Positions 8,010-17,953 of a stretch of 64,000 nucleotides of DNA are shown here, one piece after another. Position 1 is the first letter of the stretch; each line of letters starts with the position of its first letter. The position numbers and the translations under genes were made by a program. This stretch comes from Sphaerochaetaceae bacterium (lineage in GTDB: Bacteria; Spirochaetota; Spirochaetia; Sphaerochaetales; Sphaerochaetaceae), in NCBI GenBank assembly GCA_024405015.1, contig JAKSPE010000002.1, positions 1-64,000 on the forward strand, in the 5' to 3' direction. The notes under the pieces are model-generated. The model ran no database searches. It saw only the letters and a program-made list of their open reading frames with translations, and had not been told where the DNA came from.

Positions 8010-10019
8010 ATGAACGAAGAAACCATCAGTTCAGAAGAAGCAATGAATCTTGCCCACACTTCTGAGAATTACACCGGTGAGAACATTCAGGTTCTCAAAG
8101 GTCTTGAGGCGGTTCGTGTAAGACCTGGTATGTACATCGGTTCCACAGGACCTGATGGACTGCATCACCTGGTCTACGAAGTGGTCGATAACTCCATTGA
8201 CGAGTCCGTCGCGGGATTCTGTGACACCATCAAGGTCACAATTGACAAGGGAAACTACGTCACCGTCGAGGACAACGGAAGAGGAATTCCTGTTGATATA
8301 CATCCAACAGAGGGAATCAGCACACTTGAGGTTGCCCTTTGTCATCTGCATGCCGGTGGTAAGTTCAACGGTGGTGCCTACAAGGTATCCGGTGGACTCC
8401 ATGGTGTAGGTGTCAGTGTCGTCAATGCGCTTTCCGATCACGTCATCGCAACCGTACACAGAGCTCCTGACATGTATCAGCAGGAGTACCACAAAGGTGT
8501 CCCTGTTGCTCCAGTGCAGAAGGTCGGTACCACAGACAAGAGAGGAACCACCGTCAAATTCCATCCGGATACCACAATCATGGAAGGCGATGACTTCAAC
8601 TTCGGCATCCTCTGTGAGCGCTTCAGAGAGCTCGCATTTTTGAACAAGGGCGTGACCATCACAGCCATTGACAACAGAGAGGAGAATCCTGAGGAGAAGG
8701 TCTTCCATTTCGATGGAGGTATCAAGGACTTTGTCACCTATATCAACCAGAACAAGAAGGTCCTTCCGGAAGGCACAGAGCCTATCTATTACATTGGAGA
8801 GAAGGAGAACGACAACGGTGCAGCCATCATTGAGTTCTCACTCCAGTACAATGACCGATTCGATGAGAACATCCACACCTTCGCAAACAACATCAACACA
8901 CGTGAAGGTGGAAAGCATCTCATCGGTTTCACATCCGGTCTTGTTGCCGTATTCAAGAACCAGCTGGCAGCCCACATGAAGGAACTTGTCGGAAAGAACA
9001 AGAACGCTGAGGCATTCTTTGAGTCCGATGACTTCAAGGAAGGTTTCAACTCTGACGTCCGTGAAGGTCTTTCCGCCGTCGTTTCCGTCAAGATCACAAA
9101 CCCACAGTTTGAAGGTCAGACAAAGATGAAGCTCGGCAACTCCTACGTTCAGGGCCTTGTCTACAGTTTCGTCTACCAGAAGCTCAATGACTACTTCGAT
9201 GAGCATCCGGACCAGATCGTCATGCTGCTCGAGAAGACCGTCGCCTCCTCCAAGGCAAGAATCGCAGCCAAGAAGGCACGCGAGAACGCTCGTAAAAAGG
9301 GCGGAGTCAGTTTGCCTGGTAAACTTGCCCCTTGTTCTGAAAAAGACCCTGCACAGTGCGAAATTTTCATTGTTGAGGGAGATTCAGCTGGTGGAAGCGC
9401 CAAACAGGGACGCGACAGAAGAATCCAGGCCATCCTTCCTCTTTGGGGAAAGATGCTCAACGTTGAGAAGACAAGAGAGGACAAGGTCGAGGGAAATGAC
9501 AAGCTGCAGCCTGTCATCGACTCCATCGGAGCAGGTCTTGGCGCCAACTTCGACGCTTCCAAGGCCAGATACCACAAGGTCATCATCATGGCCGATGCCG
9601 ATGTTGACGGATCCCATATCAGAACACTGCTTCTGACCTTCTTCTTCCGTTATATGAGACCTCTGATCGAGGCTGGCTATGTGTATTTCGCCATGCCACC
9701 ACTCTATAAGATCCAGATCAAGGGAAAGGACTACTACGCATTCAATGACGACGACAAGGCAAAGATCCTTGCCGACCACAACGAGGACGAGTCCGATTCC
9801 AAGAACGTCAAGATCCAGCGCTACAAAGGTCTTGGTGAAATGAACCCTGAACAGCTTTGGGAGACCACAATGAACCCAGAGACCAGATTCATCGGACAGG
9901 TCCACCTTTCTGACGCTGTAGAAGCCGACCAGGTCTTCTCCATGCTCATGGGTGAGGAAGTCGAACCACGACGTGACTTCATTGAGAAGAACGCCACATA
10001 TGCTCAGATTGATGCTTGA
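8010..10019 (+). CDS. gyrB: DNA gyrase subunit B
   Basis: A 669-residue ATPase subunit of gyrase. The GHKL ATPase domain occupies the N-terminus, with the Bergerat-fold motif VVDNSIDE and the glycine-rich GGLHGVGVSVVNALS. The Toprim domain shows IVEGDSAGGSAKQGRDRR, and DADVDGSHIRTLLL supplies metal ligands. An AAGGA motif precedes the ATG. It is the compact form without the extra insert of proteobacterial GyrB. gyrA follows after 14 bases, so the two subunits are made together. Confidence 0.98.
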   Translation: MNEETISSEEAMNLAHTSENYTGENIQVLKGLEAVRVRPGMYIGSTGPDGLHHLVYEVVDNSIDESVAGFCDTIKVTIDKGNYVTVEDNGRGIPVDIHPTEGISTLEVALCHLHAGGKFNGGAYKVSGGLHGVGVSVVNALSDHVIATVHRAPDMYQQEYHKGVPVAPVQKVGTTDKRGTTVKFHPDTTIMEGDDFNFGILCERFRELAFLNKGVTITAIDNREENPEEKVFHFDGGIKDFVTYINQNKKVLPEGTEPIYYIGEKENDNGAAIIEFSLQYNDRFDENIHTFANNINTREGGKHLIGFTSGLVAVFKNQLAAHMKELVGKNKNAEAFFESDDFKEGFNSDVREGLSAVVSVKITNPQFEGQTKMKLGNSYVQGLVYSFVYQKLNDYFDEHPDQIVMLLEKTVASSKARIAAKKARENARKKGGVSLPGKLAPCSEKDPAQCEIFIVEGDSAGGSAKQGRDRRIQAILPLWGKMLNVEKTREDKVEGNDKLQPVIDSIGAGLGANFDASKARYHKVIIMADADVDGSHIRTLLLTFFFRYMRPLIEAGYVYFAMPPLYKIQIKGKDYYAFNDDDKAKILADHNEDESDSKNVKIQRYKGLGEMNPEQLWETTMNPETRFIGQVHLSDAVEADQVFSMLMGEEVEPRRDFIEKNATYAQIDA

Positions 10020-10033
10020 TGGGAGGTAATGAA

Positions 10034-12562
10034 ATGGAAGAGAACACCAACAGCAGAGTACTTGTTTCAGACCTCTCTGAGGAAATGAAGAAGAGTTATC
10101 TGGACTATGCCATGTCCGTCATCGTCAGCCGTGCGCTTCCGGATGTCAGAGATGGTCTTAAGCCAGTTCATAGAAGAATTCTCTACGATATGTATGATCT
10201 TGGAATCAAGTCCACAGGTGGATTCAAGAAGTGTGCAAGAACCGTCGGAGACGTTCTTGGTAAGTTCCATCCACATGGAGACGCTTCCGTCTACGATGCA
10301 CTGGTCCGATTGGCCCAGGACTTCTCCCTGCGCTATCCGGTCATCAAGCCACAGGGTAACTTCGGTTCCATCGATGGCGACCCACCAGCAGCATACCGAT
10401 ACACAGAGGCAAAGATGGCTCGCATGGGTGAGCTCATGCTGGCTGATATCGACAAGGATACCGTCAATTTCGTACCGAACTTCGATGAGTCACTCAAGGA
10501 ACCTGAGGTTCTTCCTGCAGGCTTCCCTTTCCTGCTCGCAAACGGTACCAGCGGTATTGCCGTTGGTATGGCAACCAACATGCCACCACACAACCTCACA
10601 GAAATCTGTGATGCCCTTTGTGCTCTCATCGAGAATCCGGAAATCACCATCCTGGAGCTCATGAACTACATCAAGGGACCGGACTTCCCTACCTACGGAA
10701 AGATCTGCGGCGTCAAGGGAATCCGTGATGCCTTTGAGACAGGCCGTGGAAAGGTTGTCATGCGTGGTGTCTACCACATTGAGGACCACAAGACTCACGA
10801 GTCCATCGTCTTCACGGAGATTCCATACCAGGTCAACAAGGCAGAACTTGTCAAACACATCGATGAGCTTCGCAAGGATGATGTGCTGAAGGACATTTCC
10901 GCCATCCGTGATGAGTCTGGCCGTGATGGTATCAGAATCGTCATTGAGCTTAAAAAGGATGCTGTTGCTGAGATTGCAGTCAATCATCTGTTCCTCAACA
11001 CACAGCTTCAGACAAACTTCAACGTCAACAACCTCGCCCTTGTGGAGGGCCGTCCAAAGTGCCTGAACCTCAAGGATATGCTCTACTATTATCTGGAGCA
11101 TCGAAAGGATGTCGTTACACGCAGAACCCGCTTTGACCTTGCCAAGGCGCAGGAAAGGGCTCACATCCTGCTCGGTCTCAAAATCGGTCTTGAGAACATC
11201 GATGAGGTCATTGAGATCATCAAGAATGCTGCCAACAACGAAGCAGCTTCCCTTGCTCTGCAGGCTAGATTCGGACTTTCCGAGAAGCAGGCCAACGCAA
11301 TCATCCAGATGAGACTTGGAAGACTCAGCCACATGGAGACACAGCAGATCATCGATGAACTGAACGAAATCGAGATCCGCATCGCCTTCTATCAGGAGCT
11401 TCTCGCCGATCCTGTGAAGATGCTCAAGGAAGTCGAGAAGGAGATCCGTGAGGTTGCCAACGAGTATGGTGATGAAAGAAGAACACAGATCGACCACCGC
11501 GAGGTTGACGGTCTTGTGGACAAGGACTTCATCAAGAAGGAAGACGTTGTCGTCGTCATTACCAACAAGGGCTTCGTCAAGCGTGTTCCAGCCGATGAGT
11601 ACAAGAGCCAGGGCCGTGGCGGAAAGGGTGTCAAGGGTGCTTCCCTCAGAGATGAGGACTTCGTTGAGCATCTGTTCTCAGCTTTCTCCCATGACCACAT
11701 CCTGTTCATCACAAACTTCGGTAAGGCCTACTGCCTTGAAGTCTGGGAACTTCCAGAAGGACAGAAGGTCGGAAAGGGCGTCAACATCAAGGCAATTCTG
11801 CCAAAGATGGAGGACGGTGAAGCCATTTCCGCAATCATTGACTTCAAGGAGTTCGACGATGAGAAGTCACTTCTTATGGCAACAAGATTCGGTGTCGTCA
11901 AGCAGGTCAAGCTCAACGACTTCATCAATGCCAGAAAGAACGGTATCAGAGCCATTGTCCTCGATGAGGGCGACTCCTTGATCAAGTGTGAGTTCGTCAA
12001 TGCCGGCGATGAGGCCATGATCGTCTCCAGAAACGGTAAGGGTCTTAGATTCAGCGTCGATGATGTCCGTGTCATGGGTAGAGTGACTCATGGTGTCAGA
12101 GGTATCAACCTGGCAGAGGGCGATGAAGTCATTGGCCTGGTCAAGGTCGTTGCTGATCGTAACATCATCCTTGTTACAGAGCAGGGTAAGGGTAAGCAGG
12201 TTGACTTTGACCTGTTCAAGACTCACAGCAGAGGCACAATGGGTCAGATGATCTATAAGCTTGCTGAAGGTACTTATCTTGTTTCTGCACTTGGAGTTAA
12301 CGATGAAAATGACCTTGTTTGCATCACAAAGAAGGGTCAGACCATCCGAACTCACGTCAATGGCATTTCCGCTCAGGGTAGAGCTGCAGGTGGAGTCAGC
12401 GTCGTCAAGATGAAGACCGATGATGACTACATCGTTGCAATGACCATGACAGACTATCAGGAAGAGGAAACAGAGGAGACGGAGGGTGTTGAACCTTCCG
12501 AACTCGGAATAAACGAGACAGTCTCCGAATCTGTAGCGGTAGAAACCCCTGAAATGGAGTAA
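10034..12562 (+). CDS. gyrA: DNA gyrase subunit A
   Basis: An 842-residue breakage-reunion subunit. The active-site tyrosine lies in [10 protein letters not shown], and the C-terminal region carries six-bladed propeller repeats, ending in an acidic tail. The GyrA box appears as [11 protein letters not shown] chose the ATG at 10034 because GGAGGT lies six bases before it; the frame is open further upstream. In the quinolone pocket the sequence is [10 protein letters not shown], so the residue equivalent to E. coli Ser83 is alanine. It is followed by an intrinsic terminator. Confidence 0.97.
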   Translation: MEENTNSRVLVSDLSEEMKKSYLDYAMSVIVSRALPDVRDGLKPVHRRILYDMYDLGIKSTGGFKKCARTVGDVLGKFHPHGDASVYDALVRLAQDFSLRYPVIKPQGNFGSIDGDPPAAYRYTEAKMARMGELMLADIDKDTVNFVPNFDESLKEPEVLPAGFPFLLANGTSGIAVGMATNMPPHNLTEICDALCALIENPEITILELMNYIKGPDFPTYGKICGVKGIRDAFETGRGKVVMRGVYHIEDHKTHESIVFTEIPYQVNKAELVKHIDELRKDDVLKDISAIRDESGRDGIRIVIELKKDAVAEIAVNHLFLNTQLQTNFNVNNLALVEGRPKCLNLKDMLYYYLEHRKDVVTRRTRFDLAKAQERAHILLGLKIGLENIDEVIEIIKNAANNEAASLALQARFGLSEKQANAIIQMRLGRLSHMETQQIIDELNEIEIRIAFYQELLADPVKMLKEVEKEIREVANEYGDERRTQIDHREVDGLVDKDFIKKEDVVVVITNKGFVKRVPADEYKSQGRGGKGVKGASLRDEDFVEHLFSAFSHDHILFITNFGKAYCLEVWELPEGQKVGKGVNIKAILPKMEDGEAISAIIDFKEFDDEKSLLMATRFGVVKQVKLNDFINARKNGIRAIVLDEGDSLIKCEFVNAGDEAMIVSRNGKGLRFSVDDVRVMGRVTHGVRGINLAEGDEVIGLVKVVADRNIILVTEQGKGKQVDFDLFKTHSRGTMGQMIYKLAEGTYLVSALGVNDENDLVCITKKGQTIRTHVNGISAQGRAAGGVSVVKMKTDDDYIVAMTMTDYQEEETEETEGVEPSELGINETVSESVAVETPEME

Positions 12563-12614
12563 AAATACCGCCCTTTGCCAAATCAATCTGTTTCTGTAAA
12601 AAGAAACATGGGGT

Positions 12615-12651
12615 AAAAACCGCATTCTAGCTATCTGGAATGCGGTTTTTT
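12615..12651 (+). terminator. Terminator of the gyrB-gyrA operon
   Basis: The AACCGCATTC and GAATGCGGTT arms enclose a short loop and end in TTTTTT, about 50 bases after the gyrA stop. Confidence 0.9.
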
Positions 12652-12652
12652 A

Positions 12653-12931
12653 CTGTTTCAGGAATTTTTCAAAAATTTGACCAAGTAACTTCAGATTTTT
12701 GAAAAGGGTCTGAAATAGGGGTTGGAAAGTAGGTTCCAACCTGGTCGGTAGGACCGTGCAAGTGTCCATTAATCGGCTGCAAGGGATCTGCCATGGGGCA
12801 GGGTGAATCGTAGAGGATTTAGGATGATCTCCTTCATGGCCTTGTGCTTGTGATCCTTGTCGAATCTGCTTGATTTAGGCGACAAGGCTGCTTCGAACGT
12901 ACTCTTAGGAATAGGATGCCTGGATTGTTAA
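12653..12931. other. Gene-free, hairpin-rich stretch
   Basis: No supported protein gene is visible. Several compact hairpins occur: GGTTGGAA/TTCCAACC near 12721-12741, GGTC/GACC directly after it, CTGCC/GGCAG near 12790, and CTTGTCG/CGACAAG near 12855-12890. On the minus strand about 50 codons are open but without a start codon or ribosome site. An unrecognised structured RNA or a decayed gene are both possible. Confidence 0.4.
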
Positions 12932-12947
12932 TGTTTCACGTGAAACT
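12932..12947. promoter_or_regulatory. parS: parS centromere site 1
   Basis: The palindrome GTTTCACGTGAAAC at 12933-12946 matches the bacterial parS core bound by ParB. It is one of five copies between gyrA and parA. Confidence 0.9.
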
Positions 12948-13205
12948 TGTGTTCAGTCATGAATGAAATCGCTGCATCAGCTTCGTTGGGTGCTGTTGCT
13001 ATACTTGGTAAGCTCTCTACCGTTCCATATTTGATTTTTTTGTTTAGGATAGTCCTGCCGGAGGTATGTTCTTGCTGTTTGTTCCGGTTTAGATGTTCTT
13101 ATGATTATAGATTCCGAAAATGGCTTGGTGTTCGGGGAATAAAAGAGAAGGTAATAATTAATATGAAATGAATGATTTGGATGTGTTTTCTTCATCAATG
13201 ATCTA

Positions 13206-13221
13206 CGTTTCACGTGAAACA
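13206..13221. promoter_or_regulatory. parS: parS centromere site 2
   Basis: A perfect GTTTCACGTGAAAC palindrome at 13207-13220, 274 bp after site 1. Confidence 0.92.
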
Positions 13222-13270
13222 TAAAAACGGCCCTGGAAACGCATTTTCACATCTAGTGGATGAATCGATA

Positions 13271-13286
13271 CGTTTCACGTGAAACA
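13271..13286. promoter_or_regulatory. parS: parS centromere site 3
   Basis: A perfect GTTTCACGTGAAAC palindrome at 13272-13285, 65 bp from site 2. Confidence 0.92.
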
Positions 13287-13332
13287 TGGCCTTGTGGAGG
13301 ATTTTTGAGGCTCTATATGAAAGAAATGAATA

Positions 13333-13348
13333 GGTTTCACGTGATACA
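13333..13348. promoter_or_regulatory. parS: parS site 4 (one mismatch)
   Basis: GTTTCACGTGATAC at 13334-13347 breaks the palindrome at one position and may be a weaker ParB site. Confidence 0.75.
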
Positions 13349-13403
13349 TTGATGAAAATGATTGTCATAGGATGAAATTGATTGAAATTTGGTCCTATAT
13401 GCA

Positions 13404-13430
13404 TAAAAAAACCAGGCCGGAGCCTGGTTT
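13404..13430 (-). terminator. Terminator of the NifU-domain gene
   Basis: On the minus strand AACCAGGC/GCCTGGTT forms a stem followed by a run of T residues. Site 5 of the parS cluster lies between this hairpin and the stop codon. Confidence 0.88.
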
Positions 13431-13435
13431 GATGA

Positions 13436-13451
13436 TGTTTCACGTGAAACT
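13436..13451. promoter_or_regulatory. parS: parS centromere site 5
   Basis: A perfect GTTTCACGTGAAAC palindrome at 13437-13450 directly abuts the stop codon of the NifU-domain gene, so it lies inside that transcript. Confidence 0.92.
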
Positions 13452-13693
13452 TATGCTTCTTCCATTGTGACATTGATGACTTCAAGACTTTCATCAACGT
13501 TGTACTTGAGCATTCTCTCAACACCATTTTTGAGTGTCATCTGGGCCATCATGCAGCCTGCGCAAGCTCCTTTGAGCTTAACATAGACCTTATTCTCTTC
13601 CAATCTGACGAATTCAATATCTCCACCATCGTTCTGGAGTGATGGTCTTACATAATCAATTGCTTCAATTACTTTCTGCTCGAGATTTTCCAT
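13451..13693 (-). CDS. NifU-like iron-sulfur scaffold domain protein
   Basis: An 80-residue protein equal to a free-standing NifU C-terminal domain. It carries the CxxC motif in KGACAGCMM near residue 45, which in homologues holds or transfers an Fe-S cluster, and the typical start VIEAIDYVRPSLQNDGGDIE. The frame is open for 35 more codons, but I chose MENLEQKV because GGGGGA lies upstream and the extra residues match nothing in the family. It is divergent from parA. The target apoproteins are unknown. Confidence 0.88.
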   Translation of the reverse strand: MENLEQKVIEAIDYVRPSLQNDGGDIEFVRLEENKVYVKLKGACAGCMMAQMTLKNGVERMLKYNVDESLEVINVTMEEA

Positions 13694-13788
13694 ACTTTTG
13701 GATCCCCCTGTGGTTTCATTGTGTAATATTGTAATTAATAAGTCAATAAAATGATGACTTTTGGTCATATTTGCTCTAATATAGGGCC

Positions 13789-14547
13789 ATGCATGCAAAA
13801 AATATTATTTTTCTGAATCAAAAGGGTGGTGTCGGTAAGACTACCACTGCTGTAAATGTTGGTTCTGCTCTGGCAAGAGAGGGATATAAGGTTCTTCTTG
13901 TGGATCTTGATTCCCAGGGAAATCTGTCCAGTTCTGTGTCAGCAGATACTTCAAAACCGGGTATTTACGAGCTTTTGGCAGAAGAAACAGACATTTCTGC
14001 TGTTCAGACCACTCCAGTGAACAATCTTTACTGCTTGAGCGGTGGAATTAACATGGCTGGACTGGCAATTGAGCTTGTAGATGAAGAAAACAGAGAGTTT
14101 TTCCTCAAACATGCATTGGCTCCACTGGAAAGTGAGTTTGATTTCATATTTGCAGATTGTCCTCCGGCACTTGATCTGGTTACAATGAATGCTCTTTGCT
14201 GGGCCGATAGCGTTGTGATTCCTATGCAGTGTGAGTATTTTGCTATGGAAGGTCTGAATTTGCTGCTGAAAACAGTCAATTCCGTCAAAAAACGCCTAAA
14301 TCCGGATCTGAAAGTACTTGGAATCGTGTTTACCATGTATTCCAGACGTGCAAATCTCAACAATGAAGTCGTTGATGATATTACAACTTACTTCAAAGAT
14401 CTCGTTTTTGAGACAAAAATTCCTAGAAATGTCCGTTTGAGCGAGGCTCCATCTCATGGACTGCCAATTAATGCTTATGATAACAGCTGTTCCGGTGCAA
14501 AAGCATACGCTGCACTCGCAAAGGAGGTTTTGAGCCGTGCCAATTAA
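13789..14547 (+). CDS. parA: Chromosome partition ATPase ParA/Soj
   Basis: A 252-residue deviant-Walker ATPase that forms gradients on the nucleoid and moves ParB-parS complexes. The deviant Walker A box is KGGVGKTTT at 12-20. A Walker B segment reads FIFADCPPALD near residue 120. The length is typical for chromosomal ParA/Soj. parB starts 11 bp before it ends, and five parS sites lie just upstream. Confidence 0.96.
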   Translation: MHAKNIIFLNQKGGVGKTTTAVNVGSALAREGYKVLLVDLDSQGNLSSSVSADTSKPGIYELLAEETDISAVQTTPVNNLYCLSGGINMAGLAIELVDEENREFFLKHALAPLESEFDFIFADCPPALDLVTMNALCWADSVVIPMQCEYFAMEGLNLLLKTVNSVKKRLNPDLKVLGIVFTMYSRRANLNNEVVDDITTYFKDLVFETKIPRNVRLSEAPSHGLPINAYDNSCSGAKAYAALAKEVLSRAN

Positions 14548-15463
14548 GAAACATGGCCTTGGAAAGGGCATTAATTCATTGATTGATGAGTATTCAACCT
14601 ATGAAACAAAGAAATTGGAGGAATCTGGCTCCAAAATCCTTGAAATTGACATCAATCAGATAAAAACCAATCCGAATCAGCCAAGAAAGAACTTTGATCC
14701 TGATGCCTTGATGGAGTTGAGAGATTCCATCATCAATCAGGGTATTCTCCAGCCGATTCTGGTTGAGGAAATTGCTGATTCTACCTATGTAATTGTTGCT
14801 GGTGAAAGAAGATATCGTGCTGCAAAGATGGCTGGACTTAAGACGGTTCCTGCCATTGTCCGTAGCTTCAGCGATCTTCAGAGAATGGAAGTTTCCTTGA
14901 TTGAGAACATCCAGAGAGAGGCCCTGAACCCTGTTGAAGAGGCTCGCGCTTACTCTTATCTCCTTACACAGGCAGGAATTAAGCAGGAAGAATTAGCCCA
15001 GAAAGTAGGAAAAAGTCGTCCTACCATCACCAATAGCCTCAGAATTCTCAACCTTCCTGACAAAATGCTCGATGCCTTGGAGAAGGGTTATTTCACTCCA
15101 GGCCATGCCAGAGCAATTCTCAGCGTTGAGAATCCTGCCGACCAGGAGATTCTGTTCCACAAGATCATTGACGAGGATCTTTCCGTCCGTCAGGCCGAAG
15201 CTCTTGCTTCTGACCTCAACAGCGGAAAGCGTGCGGTAAACAAGCTTCCTCTCAATGCAAAGGATGAGAATGCTGGAAAATCGCCAGAGGTTCTGTACCT
15301 TGAGGAGAAGTTCCTTTCTGCTACCGGCTGCAGAGTCGAGATCAAGGGAAAGTACAAGAACGGTGCCATCAAAAAGGGTAAGATTGTCATTCCATTCACC
15401 TCTGAGGATGAGCTGGAAAGGATCTATCAGATCGTCTCCCCTGGCGATGAATTGTATGATTAA
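14537..15463 (+). CDS. parB: Chromosome partition protein ParB/Spo0J
   Basis: A 308-residue CTP-dependent DNA clamp that loads at parS. The N-terminal GLGKGINSLI segment is the usual ParA-contacting peptide. The CTP-binding region includes NPNQPRKNFD and GERRYRAAKMAG. The helix-turn-helix reads EELAQKVGKSRPTITNSLRI. A C-terminal dimerisation part follows. It starts with GTG inside the end of parA, which implies coupled translation. The nearby parS palindromes are its expected targets. Confidence 0.96.
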   Translation: MPIKKHGLGKGINSLIDEYSTYETKKLEESGSKILEIDINQIKTNPNQPRKNFDPDALMELRDSIINQGILQPILVEEIADSTYVIVAGERRYRAAKMAGLKTVPAIVRSFSDLQRMEVSLIENIQREALNPVEEARAYSYLLTQAGIKQEELAQKVGKSRPTITNSLRILNLPDKMLDALEKGYFTPGHARAILSVENPADQEILFHKIIDEDLSVRQAEALASDLNSGKRAVNKLPLNAKDENAGKSPEVLYLEEKFLSATGCRVEIKGKYKNGAIKKGKIVIPFTSEDELERIYQIVSPGDELYD

Positions 15464-15494
15464 TAGTTAAGTATTTACTACATAAGGAGTTATT

Positions 15495-16454
15495 ATGAGT
15501 TATAAAGATAAGGAAGGCCTTTACGCCATCATTGATACAGAAAAGGGTGATATCGTCATCAATCTCGAGTACAAGAAAGTCCCAATGACAGTTGCCAACT
15601 TTGTTGGTCTGGTTGAGGGTGAGCTCAATCTTGATGAGAACGGTGAGAGCACCGGTGAGAACTTCTACGAGGGTCTGAACTTCCACAGAGTCATCGACAA
15701 TTTCATGATTCAGGGTGGATGTCCAAAGGGAGATGGAACAGGTGGTCCTGGATACTCTTTCCCAGATGAGTTCGATCCGTCCCTAAGACACGATGGCCCA
15801 GGTGTTCTCAGCATGGCAAACGCAGGTCCAGGCACAAACGGAAGCCAGTTCTTCATCACACACGTCAAGACACCATGGCTCAACGACAAGCACTCTGTTT
15901 TCGGAAAGGTCGTTGAGGGTCAGGACGTTGTAAACGCCATTCGCCAGGGCGATAAGATCAACACTGTCACCATCGAGAGAATCGGTTCTGATGCTGAGGC
16001 TTTCCAGGTCACAAAGCAGATCTTCTCCGACCTTGTGGAAGGTGCTGCAAAGAGAGCTATGGAGCGCCGCAGAGCCGAGATCGAGAAGATTGAGAATGAG
16101 ATTTCAAATCGCTGGCCAAACACCGTCAAGACATCAAGCGGACTGCAGTATGTCGTTCTCAAGAAGGGTGACGGAAAGAAGAGCCCACGATATGGTCAGG
16201 CAGTTACTGTCCATTACACAGGAACTCTCATGGATGGTCGAATGTTCGACTCCTCTGTCCATCGCGGACAGCCTGCAACCTTCCAGGTCGGACAGGTTAT
16301 CGAGGGTTGGAATGAGGCTCTTCAGACCATGACAAAGGGCGAGAAGAGAACTCTCATCATCCCACCAGAGCTTGGTTATGGTGTCCATGGATATCCTGGA
16401 ATCATCCCACCAAACTCCTACCTGATCTTCGATGTCGAGCTTCTTGATTTCTGA
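15495..16454 (+). CDS. Dual prolyl isomerase: cyclophilin-FKBP fusion
   Basis: A 319-residue protein joining two unrelated peptidyl-prolyl isomerase folds. Residues about 8-165 are a cyclophilin with [21 protein letters not shown] and a [12 protein letters not shown] segment. A charged helical linker (about 170-210) leads to an FKBP domain (about 215-319) with [16 protein letters not shown] and ELGYG. No signal peptide is visible, so it should be cytoplasmic. An AAGGAG motif lies seven bases before the ATG. The same domain order was described in Treponema denticola. It follows parB by 31 bp. Confidence 0.95.
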   Translation: MSYKDKEGLYAIIDTEKGDIVINLEYKKVPMTVANFVGLVEGELNLDENGESTGENFYEGLNFHRVIDNFMIQGGCPKGDGTGGPGYSFPDEFDPSLRHDGPGVLSMANAGPGTNGSQFFITHVKTPWLNDKHSVFGKVVEGQDVVNAIRQGDKINTVTIERIGSDAEAFQVTKQIFSDLVEGAAKRAMERRRAEIEKIENEISNRWPNTVKTSSGLQYVVLKKGDGKKSPRYGQAVTVHYTGTLMDGRMFDSSVHRGQPATFQVGQVIEGWNEALQTMTKGEKRTLIIPPELGYGVHGYPGIIPPNSYLIFDVELLDF

Positions 16455-16484
16455 GATCTGACACACAATTGAACAATTCGTATC

Positions 16485-16545
16485 AAACCTGCAACACAAT
16501 TGCCAAATTATGCTTTTGCATGGCCTTTCAGGTGTTGCAGGTTTT
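16485..16545 (+). terminator. Terminator after the dual isomerase gene
   Basis: The arms AAACCTGCAACAC and GTGTTGCAGGTTTT pair perfectly around a loop of about 35 bases and end in a short T run, before radA. Confidence 0.75.
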
Positions 16546-16605
16546 GTATTCTGTGCCCTATGCTAGAGGTGTCACAACCCAAAACAGTTTGTAAGGAGTC
16601 CTACT

Positions 16606-17946
16606 ATGAAAGGTGCAACCACTCAGTTCGTATGTTCACAATGCGGCTACAACAGTTCCAAATGGCTTGGCAAATGCCCAGACTGCGGTTCATGGAACTC
16701 CTTTACAGAAGAGAAGATAGAAGATAAGAAATCAGTTAGTAAGGACAACTCACAATATTCATCCACCACATTGGCCCAGGTTCCATACGAGAATGAGTTC
16801 CGTTTCGAAAGCGGAATCTCCGAACTGGATAGGGTGCTTGGTGGAGGAATCGTCAGAGCCAGCTCCATTCTGGTCGGCGGTGAGCCTGGAATTGGAAAAT
16901 CGACTCTCATGCTTCAGGTTGTGGCAGGCTGCTCTTCTCGCAGAAAGGTCCTTTACGTCTCCGGTGAGGAAAGCGCCAGTCAGGTCCGCCAGAGGGCCGA
17001 ACGTCTTGGTCTTGACCTGGGAAGCATCAACATCTTCTGTGACACAAAGCTGGAGAAGATCCTCTCCGTTCTCAAGAACGAAAAGCCGTCCCTTGCCGTC
17101 ATCGATTCCCTGCAGACCTTGGCAACCGATGAACTGACTTCTGTGGCCGGTTCTGTGACCCAGATCCGAAACTGCTGCATGGAGATTGTGAGCATGTGCA
17201 AGGCCATTGGAACCTCAGTGTTCTTCATTGGTCACGTGACAAAGGAAGGCACTCTTGCCGGTCCGAAGATCATCGAGCACATGGTGGATACTGTGCTGTA
17301 TTTCGAGCAGGCTTCCATGGGCGTGCGTCTGATCAGGGCTGCCAAGAACCGTTTCGGATCGGTGGATGAGATTGGAATCTTCACCATGACAGGCGAGGGC
17401 CTTGAGGGTGTGAAAGACCCTGCCAGCTTCTTCATTTCCGAGCGCCAGGAAAGCACGCTTCCACCTGGAATCGCCTACACAGCCATCACCGAGGGCACCA
17501 GAACCTTCCTGGTCGAGCTCCAGGCTTTGATTGTAGACGCAAAAACGGGCTACAGCCGCGTTTATTCAGACAAGATAGATTCCTCTAGGGTGACGCGCGT
17601 CTGCGCGATTCTGGAGCGCCATGCGGGCATCAGGCTGGCCGACAAGGACATCTACGTGAACGTCGCTGGCGGCATGAAGGTCAATGAGGTTTCTGTGGAG
17701 CTTGCTTTGGCTATGGCACTATGGTCTGCAGAAAGTCAGACCAGCCTTCCTGCTAAGATGGTGAGTTTCGGAGAGCTCAGCCTTGCTGGTGAGGTCAGAC
17801 CTGTGAACTATGGCGACCGAAGAATCAAAGCTGCTGCTGAAATGGGTTTTGATAAGGCGCTTGTGCCTGCCTCCATGAACCTTGACAACTCAAGGATTCT
17901 CCTCAAGAGGTGTCAAAAGGTCAGAGACGCTTTCACATTCCGTTAA
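16606..17946 (+). CDS. radA: DNA repair protein RadA/Sms
   Basis: A 446-residue RecA-like motor that promotes branch migration in recombination. A four-cysteine zinc finger CSQCGYNSSKWLGKCPDC occupies residues 10-27. Walker A is GGEPGIGKST near 92-101, and the RadA-specific KNRFGS motif is near 247. The C-terminus is a Lon-like domain. AAGGAG lies upstream of the ATG. It converges on the TraB-family gene with only 7 bp between stops. Confidence 0.97.
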   Translation: MKGATTQFVCSQCGYNSSKWLGKCPDCGSWNSFTEEKIEDKKSVSKDNSQYSSTTLAQVPYENEFRFESGISELDRVLGGGIVRASSILVGGEPGIGKSTLMLQVVAGCSSRRKVLYVSGEESASQVRQRAERLGLDLGSINIFCDTKLEKILSVLKNEKPSLAVIDSLQTLATDELTSVAGSVTQIRNCCMEIVSMCKAIGTSVFFIGHVTKEGTLAGPKIIEHMVDTVLYFEQASMGVRLIRAAKNRFGSVDEIGIFTMTGEGLEGVKDPASFFISERQESTLPPGIAYTAITEGTRTFLVELQALIVDAKTGYSRVYSDKIDSSRVTRVCAILERHAGIRLADKDIYVNVAGGMKVNEVSVELALAMALWSAESQTSLPAKMVSFGELSLAGEVRPVNYGDRRIKAAAEMGFDKALVPASMNLDNSRILLKRCQKVRDAFTFR

Positions 17947-17953
17947 AAGGTGA

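Noticed and set aside
12947..13171. 74-residue plus-strand open frame between parS sites 1 and 2
   Set aside because: It has no ribosome site, has odd composition with clustered Cys and Phe, and starts directly beside a parS palindrome. Chance frame is more likely.
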